Source: CAYUET01 sp964443875
GTDB taxonomy: Bacteria; Auribacterota; JAFGBW01
Direction: 5' to 3'
NCBI GenBank assembly: GCA_964443875.1
Contig: CAYUET010000006.1
Span: 1 to 64,000 of the forward strand
Length of the DNA: 64,000 nucleotides
The position numbers were made by a program, and so were the translations under genes. Positions 58,003 through 64,000 of the stretch are shown here, piece by piece; the stretch's first letter is position 1, and the number at the start of each line of letters is the position of its first letter. A model generated the notes under the pieces. That model was given only the letters and a program-made list of their open reading frames with translations. It was not told where the DNA came from and ran no database searches.

Positions 58003-59148
58003 ATGAATAAGGCCTTTACTTTGATTGAACTGATCGCTGTTCTTTTGATTCTGCTCATTCTTGCTGCTCTGATCATTCCCAAATTGACACAGGTCTCCTA
58101 TAAACGAAATCTCATGGTGTGTTCGCAGAATTTAAAGAAGCTGGGAGCTGCTTTTCATCAGTATGTTCTCGAAAATGACGGCTATGCTCCCTATAATCCC
58201 AATGCCGGGGATCTTCAGGGGGATACTGAAAAAGGCGATTTGATGTTTAATACGAGTAGAAAATGGGATTTTTTCATGTCTTATGAGGTCGCCTATAAAC
58301 TCGGACCATATCTGGGTGATGCCTCACACGAGAAATTTGAAAATGGAACATTGAATGTATTGCGATGTCCAGGTAATAACTATAAGTATTATGGTCATGG
58401 TGGAGAACTTCCTGATGGATCAGGAAATTATGTGCCTTGGGATAAATATTGGGAAGATAATCAAAATCGACAGGCTCCTCCTACCTGGCCTATAACTCAT
58501 CGCGTTTCAGGGGTAAAAGCCGGAGATGTTTGCAGTCCTGGATATCAGATTATGGATTATCAGTATAATATGAGTTTAGGCGGATCAATTTCTCCATCAT
58601 TAAAATTAGGCCTTGGACCGGATTATTATGGTAAGGATCTGAAACATCCGTTACATAGTTTCGACTATAAATTGAATTTTATCCTACGTTATCCAAGTGA
58701 AGCTGTTATTTTTTGTGATATAAATTATGCAAATGTAAAGGATCCTAATGAAACAAATGATCCTAAAAAAACTAATTGTTATGTCTATGGTTATACCACA
58801 GAAAATATTTGGAAAGATACAGTTGGCCCGACTCGTACCTGTGAACTTATTCATGAGGGAAAAGGGATTAATGCTGTTTTTGCAGATGGACATGTTGAAT
58901 TTTTACCCGGAACAACATGCTATGGGGCAGTTATGAAAAGTCTTTATGACGATTTGTTGTGTTGGGGAATTTCTTATCCCATTGTTAAAATAGACAGAGA
59001 GGATGGAAGCTCTATTGAGGACATTCCCGGAGTACATGGTTATAGAAGGGGGATTCGTAGTATGTGTATTGAACACGATGAAAAACAAATGAATGTAGAA
59101 ATTCCTATTGAATCCAAATGTTTTGGTTCAGCTCATGATGGGTTGTAG
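58003..59148 (+). CDS. Type II secretion/type IV pilus-like pseudopilin with FADGH motif
   Basis: The 381-residue protein begins with a class III prepilin signal (MNKAFTLIELIAVLLILLIL), cut before Phe by a prepilin peptidase, with Glu at position 5 of the mature chain. The C-terminal HEGKGINAVFADGHVEFLPG is the H-x9-DG-like motif of the large pseudopilin family abundant in PVC bacteria. The middle part is Tyr/Asn-rich and may be a surface passenger. The last two-thirds of the gene are more AT-rich than the start. It ends 4 bases before the stop of a second, convergent pseudopilin gene. Confidence 0.9.
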   Translation: MNKAFTLIELIAVLLILLILAALIIPKLTQVSYKRNLMVCSQNLKKLGAAFHQYVLENDGYAPYNPNAGDLQGDTEKGDLMFNTSRKWDFFMSYEVAYKLGPYLGDASHEKFENGTLNVLRCPGNNYKYYGHGGELPDGSGNYVPWDKYWEDNQNRQAPPTWPITHRVSGVKAGDVCSPGYQIMDYQYNMSLGGSISPSLKLGLGPDYYGKDLKHPLHSFDYKLNFILRYPSEAVIFCDINYANVKDPNETNDPKKTNCYVYGYTTENIWKDTVGPTRTCELIHEGKGINAVFADGHVEFLPGTTCYGAVMKSLYDDLLCWGISYPIVKIDREDGSSIEDIPGVHGYRRGIRSMCIEHDEKQMNVEIPIESKCFGSAHDGL

Positions 59149-59152
59149 AATT

Positions 59153-59992
59153 TTATTCAAGTGGCGAGTAAATAATATTGTCTTTATTATAATTATTTTG
59201 AGTATCCATTTCCATTGTTACATCAGCTTGGTCTAATAAAATTAGTATTTCTTTAGGATTGGCCAGCGTATCATATTTATTTGGGTCTTTTATTTCAGAA
59301 TTAGAAAATGTTATGCTGCCCACTTTCCATTCTGTAGTACTGTAAGTTGTAATGGCTGCTTTTTTATCCGGTCCGGCAGAAAATAAGGCAAATTTTCCAT
59401 AGTTTTTACTGGTAGGAGGAAAAGGACGATAATAAACTGGTGTTCCCCATATATCTAATAAAGCATAAGTGTAAGGATGATATGTCTGAGTCCTATCGAG
59501 TGTTACATTAGGTATATTTAATAATGTTTTAACGTCAGCATCTGAGAGATCATACACATAATGCTCAGTTTTTGTTCCACATGAAGTTTTTTCACAATTC
59601 GAATGAATGCCTTTAAAAAGTGTCAGATCGCTATAATCTGTTCGATGCTGAGAGCATAGCCAGGTTAATCGAATGCAATGATTTTTAGGAGCATCCAGAT
59701 AGGCTTTTGGGGCAATGTTTACGCCTTTTGTTTCCGCATATTGTGTCAGCCCCACGGGATTGATCAGCAGGCTTAAATCAGGGGGAAGTTCTCCCCAGTC
59801 CTGTTCAAAGAGCCGTATGGCCTCGGCAATTTTAGCCAGCTGGAATTGCTGTCTGGCGATTTTTGCTTTTTCGATACCGGAGGAGGAGTTGGCAACAAAG
59901 TAGCCGATCAGGATAAGAATGACAAAGGTGACAACAAGAAGTTCAAGTAGAGTGAAGGCTTTTTTCAGAAAGAGAGAACATTTTTTTTTCAT
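59153..59992 (-). CDS. Pseudopilin, GspG-like
   Basis: The 279-residue protein has a prepilin signal (KAFTLLELLVVTFVILILIG) after a short basic leader, with Glu at +5. The helix continues into the GspG-like ARQQFQLAKIAEAIRLFEQD and WGELPPDLSLLINPVG. The C-terminal part resembles the globular region of GspG-type proteins: LDIWGTPVYYRPFPP, GKFALFSAGPDKKAAI. The gene is convergent with another pseudopilin gene 4 bases away. Its C-terminal half is AT-rich. No prepilin peptidase gene is in the window. Confidence 0.88.
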   Translation of the reverse strand: MKKKCSLFLKKAFTLLELLVVTFVILILIGYFVANSSSGIEKAKIARQQFQLAKIAEAIRLFEQDWGELPPDLSLLINPVGLTQYAETKGVNIAPKAYLDAPKNHCIRLTWLCSQHRTDYSDLTLFKGIHSNCEKTSCGTKTEHYVYDLSDADVKTLLNIPNVTLDRTQTYHPYTYALLDIWGTPVYYRPFPPTSKNYGKFALFSAGPDKKAAITTYSTTEWKVGSITFSNSEIKDPNKYDTLANPKEILILLDQADVTMEMDTQNNYNKDNIIYSPLE

Positions 59993-60021
59993 AAAAAAAC
60001 CCCGCCTTTTGGGGCGGGGTT
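59993..60021 (-). terminator. Intrinsic terminator after the HU gene
   Basis: On the minus strand AACCCCGCC pairs with GGCGGGGTT (9 bp) around a 6-base loop and is followed by a T-run. It lies 18 bases after the HU stop codon and ends next to the start codon of the pseudopilin gene. Confidence 0.88.
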
Positions 60022-60039
60022 AAACATCGTATAGGATGA

Positions 60040-60330
60040 TTATTTTGCCTTTTTTGCTGTTTCCTTGAGATCGGAACCGCATTTGAAAGCGACTGTCTTG
60101 GATGCTTTGATTTTAATTTTTTCCCCGGTCTGAGGATTTCTGCCTGTTCTGGCAGCGCGAGTCTTTACATTGAAGGTTCCAAAACCGATGAGCTGAACAG
60201 TGCTGTCTTTTTTAAGACCGGTTTTGATTCCATCAATAACTGCATCCAGAGCTCTTTCTGCGGCTGCTTTGGAGGCAAAACCTGCTTCCTTGTCACCTAA
60301 AATAGCTTCGACAAGATCTGCTTTATTCAT
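60040..60330 (-). CDS. hup: HU-family DNA-binding protein
   Basis: The 96-residue protein matches HU/IHF: MNKADLVEAILGDKEAGFAS at the start, the helical body with AVIDGIKTGLKKDSTVQLIG, then GFGTFNVKTRAARTGRNPQTG and GEKIKIKASKTVAFKCGSDL. It bends and compacts DNA as a dimer. I chose ATG 60330, which has GGAG 6 bases upstream; an earlier start would add 25 residues of non-HU sequence. It has a strong promoter and a terminator, so it is a single-gene unit. Confidence 0.96.
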   Translation of the reverse strand: MNKADLVEAILGDKEAGFASKAAAERALDAVIDGIKTGLKKDSTVQLIGFGTFNVKTRAARTGRNPQTGEKIKIKASKTVAFKCGSDLKETAKKAK

Positions 60331-60376
60331 CCTTTTCTCCTTTTGGTTAGAGTTTTGTTTTAAACAATCGCCTCGG

Positions 60377-60405
60377 ATATTAGATAAAATAAGGTATTGT
60401 GTCAA
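60377..60405 (-). promoter_or_regulatory. Near-consensus promoter of the HU gene
   Basis: On the minus strand TTGACA (60400-60405), a 17-base spacer and TAATAT (60377-60382) precede the HU start codon by 46 bases. The rest of the gap to cheA (60406-60681) is AT-rich and holds no other clear signal. Confidence 0.75.
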
Positions 60406-60681
60406 CCCACTTGTTTTTAAAAATATGAATTTTTTTAAAATTTGTTTAATTTTATGTTTATAGACGGCAGAATCAGGTGTTTTTATTGTTGTTTTTAAAT
60501 TAGAATAGATAATAATTAACTTTATCAGAAATAGATATTTGTGAATGAAGAAGAATTTATTTTTTTGCTGACATTTGTGAAAATTTTGTCGCCCTAAAAA
60601 ATGCAGAATGATTCATGTTTTTTATTGAGACTTTCTTCTACTAAGGATAAAATCAAACAACCTTTAATGAAAGAGTCATAA

Positions 60682-63588
60682 ATGAGCGATACCAATCAGG
60701 ATGTTTTAAACGATCTGGTTTTAGAATCCAGAGAACATCTTTCCACCATAGAACCCGATCTTCTGACCCTTGAAAAGGAAGGCGCCCAGACCAACGCAGA
60801 TTTGATCAACCGGGTATTCAGGGCCATACACAGCATCAAGGGCGGCTTTGCTTTTTTTGGTTTTGAAAATGTTACAAAAATCAGCCATGCCATGGAAACT
60901 CTTCTTTCCAAGATCCGTGCCGGACAGCTTACCATTACAACACCTATGATGGAGGCCCTGTTTTCCGGAATTGACAAATTAAGAGTGCTGATTGACGATC
61001 TTCAGCGTTCAGAAATGATTACCATTGAAAATGAGGTTATGTCCATCAATCTCTATTTGAATCCGGAACCTCTTGCCTTAAACAAAACAGAAAAGACGGA
61101 CACTGTCTCTTCTGTCTCCTGCCCTGCTGCCCCGGTTTCTGAATTCAAGGATGAACATTATAAACCCACCCCCGAAGTATTAAAGGCTCTTTGCGATGCG
61201 GGAAAAAAGATTTATGAAATACATTTAAAAGGCAAGGACGACTTTATTTCAAAAAAGATTTCTCCGGCGCAGTTTGAGGAAATTCTGGCCCCCTTTGCGG
61301 ACATTCTCTGGAAACCTGCCTTTTTTGACAAAAAAAAGAAAATCGCTCCTGGAAAAGACTATTTCTTTGTTGTGGCCTCTATTCTGGAAAAAGATCTGCT
61401 GGCAAACGCTTTTAATCTTTCAGAAGAAAAGATAAAACTGATTTATCAGAGGCCTGAGATACAGGCAACTATTCCTGAAAAGGAAAAGACTTCAATTAAG
61501 CAGGAGAATCATACAAAAGGTCAGGAGGGCCCCGATATGCCTGTCATTCAGGAAAATAAGGAATCTTCCACAGTGGATAAAATGTCTTCATCCCCGGGCT
61601 CTGTAACGGGCGCGGTTTCAATCCCCGCGACTCTGAACACCGCTTCAGACAGCCTGAGAGTGAGGGTTGCTCTTTTAAATAATCTGGTTAATCTTGCCGG
61701 AGAACTGGTTTTGAACCGTAATCAGCTTTTGCAGGCTTCGGATAACCGGATGACGGATCTTTTGAATAATAATAAAAATACACGGGAACTGGAAAACCAT
61801 CTGTCCCGGATTTATGAACATATTCTGGAGACAAAAGCGATTCAGTCCAAGGAAACGATCAGGGATTTCCTAGAAGGTGAACTGGGGATCATCAAACAGA
61901 ATATTGATGCCCAGATGAATATACGTCTTTCAGAAATTCCCAGAATAAACGGACTCATTCAAAGCATCAATAAGATTACCAGTGAAATTCAGGAAAACAT
62001 CATGAATACGAGGCTTCAGCCCATTTCGAATGTTTTCAGCAAATTCCCGAGACTGGTCAGGGATCTGTCCAAAAGCATCAATAAAGATATCGAACTGGTT
62101 GTTTCGGGACAGGATGTGGAACTCGATAAATCGATCATTGAGCTGTTATCAGACCCTTTGACTCATCTTGTCCGTAATTCTGTTGACCATGGGGTTGAAG
62201 CGCCTGAAGTCCGTGAAAAATCGGGAAAAAAGAAACAGGGGGTGATTTTTTTAAATGCCTACCATGAAGGCGGGAAAGTCATTATCGAGGTGAAAGACGA
62301 TGGCAGCGGCATTAATGAGGCGAAAGTGAAGGCTAAAGCGATTCAGACAGGTCTTGTTACAAAAGAAGACGCGGATAAAATGACAGAAAAGCAGATTCAG
62401 CATCTTATTTTTCACCCTGGCTTTTCAACCGCCACGGTAGTGACGAACATCTCAGGACGAGGTGTGGGAATGGATGTTGTTAAAAGTAACATTGAAAAAC
62501 TGGGGGGAGTTATAGAGATTTATTCCTATCCCGGAAAAGGGACTCGTTTTCTTTTAAAACTGCCTTTAACCCTGGCTATTATTTCTTCTCTGATAGTCTC
62601 TACCGAAGGTAAAAAATTTGCAATTCCTCAGGTCGGCGTTGAGGAACTGGTCAGAATCAGAGCCCAGGAATTAACCCAGAAAATCGAGCGGGTTCAAAAT
62701 GCGGAAGTGCTCCGGCTCAGGGAAAAATTACTGCCTCTCATCAGGCTTTCCGATGTTTTGGGCATGGGATCAAGCTATTTTGATCCTGAAAATGGAGAAA
62801 GAAAAGAAGACCGACGGAAAAGATGGTCTGAACGCAGAGGGAATAAAACTTTTGCTTCGGAAACGGGCGAAAGGAGAGCTCAGGACAAAGACAGGAGAAA
62901 CAGTCAGAATAATGCGGTTAAGGTGGTTGTCTTAAAGGCCGGTAAAAGTAATTTCGGCCTGGTTGTGGAGGATGTCTTTGATAATGAAGAAATTGTCGTA
63001 AAACCCCTGTCGTCCTATTTAAAAACGACCAAATGTTATGCCGGTGCCGCGATCATGGGCGATGGAAAAGTGGCTATGATTTTAGACCCCATGGGGATTT
63101 CGCAATTTATGGATTTGAAGTTTGAGCATCTGGACAAACAGGCCGAAGAAGAAAAGCTTCAGGAAGCTGCTGAAGAAAATGAATATCTTGTTTTCGACCT
63201 GGGGGGATCTGAAAAAATTGCCATGGCGCTTAAAAAACTTTACCGTATTGAAAAAGTCAACGCAGCAGATCTGAAAACCATCGGAGAGCATCAGTATTTT
63301 ATTCAAGGGGATGCCACCATCAAAGTTGTCCGGCTTGATCACCATATCCGTCTTCAGCCTTTTGTTCCTGATGGAAAGAATTCTTATCTTTTAATACCCA
63401 AAGGATTGAAAAATCAGGTTGGAATTCTGGTGAGTCATATTTTTGATACTCTAAAGACAACCCGAACCATTGATGTTTCCAATGTCAAATTGGAGGGGAT
63501 AGCAGGGACTCTGATGGATGCAAAGGAATTATTGCTTGTTCTGGATCTGGATATGTTTTTTCAGTTAAGCGGAGAGGAAAGGGTTTAA
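60682..63588 (+). CDS. cheA: Chemotaxis histidine kinase CheA with two CheW-like domains
   Basis: CheA passes phosphate to CheY under receptor control. The Hpt domain has the phosphorylated His50 in AIHSIKGGFAFFGFENV. A P2-like region follows (about residues 150-265), then the dimerisation helices (LRVRVALLNNLVNLAGELVL), the kinase with HLVRNSVDHGVE, VKDDGSGI and GRGVGMDVVKSNI, and a CheW-like P5 domain. P5 is interrupted by a charged insert (KEDRRKRWSERRG and more, about 708-750). A second CheW-like domain (about 830-968, EYLVFDLGGSEKIAMALKKL) ends the protein. The length of 968 exceeds the usual 650-700. cheW follows after 3 bases. Confidence 0.95.
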   Translation: MSDTNQDVLNDLVLESREHLSTIEPDLLTLEKEGAQTNADLINRVFRAIHSIKGGFAFFGFENVTKISHAMETLLSKIRAGQLTITTPMMEALFSGIDKLRVLIDDLQRSEMITIENEVMSINLYLNPEPLALNKTEKTDTVSSVSCPAAPVSEFKDEHYKPTPEVLKALCDAGKKIYEIHLKGKDDFISKKISPAQFEEILAPFADILWKPAFFDKKKKIAPGKDYFFVVASILEKDLLANAFNLSEEKIKLIYQRPEIQATIPEKEKTSIKQENHTKGQEGPDMPVIQENKESSTVDKMSSSPGSVTGAVSIPATLNTASDSLRVRVALLNNLVNLAGELVLNRNQLLQASDNRMTDLLNNNKNTRELENHLSRIYEHILETKAIQSKETIRDFLEGELGIIKQNIDAQMNIRLSEIPRINGLIQSINKITSEIQENIMNTRLQPISNVFSKFPRLVRDLSKSINKDIELVVSGQDVELDKSIIELLSDPLTHLVRNSVDHGVEAPEVREKSGKKKQGVIFLNAYHEGGKVIIEVKDDGSGINEAKVKAKAIQTGLVTKEDADKMTEKQIQHLIFHPGFSTATVVTNISGRGVGMDVVKSNIEKLGGVIEIYSYPGKGTRFLLKLPLTLAIISSLIVSTEGKKFAIPQVGVEELVRIRAQELTQKIERVQNAEVLRLREKLLPLIRLSDVLGMGSSYFDPENGERKEDRRKRWSERRGNKTFASETGERRAQDKDRRNSQNNAVKVVVLKAGKSNFGLVVEDVFDNEEIVVKPLSSYLKTTKCYAGAAIMGDGKVAMILDPMGISQFMDLKFEHLDKQAEEEKLQEAAEENEYLVFDLGGSEKIAMALKKLYRIEKVNAADLKTIGEHQYFIQGDATIKVVRLDHHIRLQPFVPDGKNSYLLIPKGLKNQVGILVSHIFDTLKTTRTIDVSNVKLEGIAGTLMDAKELLLVLDLDMFFQLSGEERV

Positions 63589-63591
63589 GAA

Positions 63592-64000
63592 ATGATAGAA
63601 ATAGCCACTTTTTATCTTAATGGAAGTTTTTTCGGGATTCCCATGTCCTATGTCCGGGAAATCATAAGAAATATTGAATATACGCATGTGGAACTGACCG
63701 CTGAATATGTCACAGGACTTATGAATCTCCGCGGGCAGATTATCACTCTTCTTGATTTTGGGGTGAAATTCGGTTATCCTAAGCGTGAAATCACCAAACT
63801 CAGCCGCTGTATTGTTCTTAAAAAATTCAAAGCCCAGAGAGAAAATGAAGCCCTTTCAACAACAGGATCTGAAGAGATGATAGGACTGGTGGTGGACAAG
63901 GTGGGGGACATCATGGCTCTTGACGAGTCGAGGTTTGAATCTCCTCCTGCCAATATCGACGAACTGGACGGTTCTTTTCTGGATAAGGTGGTCACCCTGG
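63592..64000 (+). CDS. cheW: CheW-like coupling protein (3' end cut by window edge)
   Basis: The frame starts with ATG at 63592, 3 bases after cheA, and is open to the window end (136 full codons). It is CheW-like: ATFYLNGSFFGIPMSYVREI, LTAEYVTGLMNLRGQIITLL, and IGLVVDKVGDIMALDESRFE. CheW links receptors to CheA. A loop of about 20 residues (KFKAQRENEALSTTGSEE) is inserted before the last strands seen. Confidence 0.93.
   Translation, partial: MIEIATFYLNGSFFGIPMSYVREIIRNIEYTHVELTAEYVTGLMNLRGQIITLLDFGVKFGYPKREITKLSRCIVLKKFKAQRENEALSTTGSEEMIGLVVDKVGDIMALDESRFESPPANIDELDGSFLDKVVTL

Overview
The window is a stretch of chromosome from a Gram-negative bacterium of moderate GC (low-to-mid 40s percent by eye). 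The double membrane is clear from apolipoprotein N-acyltransferase, an LptF-type permease, a TonB-dependent receptor, a TolC-type protein, a secretin and a SurA/PpiC-like protein. Several features point to the PVC superphylum or its relatives (Lentisphaerota, Kiritimatiellota, Omnitrophota-like lineages): a five-gene pilus cluster resembling Akkermansia Amuc_1102 to Amuc_1098, a pseudopilin with a C-terminal FADGH motif, and a Lys/Ala-rich histone H1-like protein. The phylum is an inference made without a tree.

Layout. 1-5.3 kb (minus strand) is a surface-polysaccharide operon headed by a GbsR/MarR-like regulator: Wzm/Wzt-type ABC exporter, two methyltransferases and a glycosyltransferase, with a strong promoter and a palindromic operator over its start site. 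5.4-10.8 kb holds an EndoQ-like PHP nuclease fused to a UvrD helicase, followed by a TonB-dependent receptor. 11-20 kb carries ffh, a lone receiver protein, secA, lnt and dnaJ, with small interspersed palindromic repeats between genes. 20.4-28.4 kb is a long plus-strand run: rpsP-trmD-rplS, rnhB, an FHA-like protein, an MBL-fold hydrolase, mnmA, lptF and a PilM-like protein.

28.7-36 kb is the most unusual region. A 1573-residue secreted protein joins four AMIN-like repeats, TPRs, a TolC-like outer membrane factor and a fifth AMIN-like repeat. It is followed by a periplasmic adaptor, a small exported helical protein and a CvpA-like membrane protein, with no inner-membrane pump in view. 36-37.5 kb holds tadA and an orphan GroES-like gene. 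37.6-44.1 kb is the pilus-like operon, with its own consensus promoter and a strong terminator. 44-49 kb holds coaE, rho, a PpiC-like isomerase, a glycosyltransferase, the H1-like protein and tRNA-Ser(CGA).

49.4-54.7 kb (minus strand) has an acyltransferase-ACP-acyl-ligase fusion with an LplT-like MFS transporter, then an orphan CpaF-like ATPase. 54.8-59.1 kb is an operon coupling an ABC-2 exporter to a pseudopilin, facing a second, convergent pseudopilin. 60-64 kb holds an HU protein and the start of a chemotaxis cluster (cheA, then cheW cut by the window edge).

The repeated theme is envelope-spanning machinery: three sets of pilus/type II secretion-like parts, an unusual AMIN-TolC system and two ABC-2 exporters. 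Promoters close to the sigma70 consensus can be read in front of many of the transcription units.
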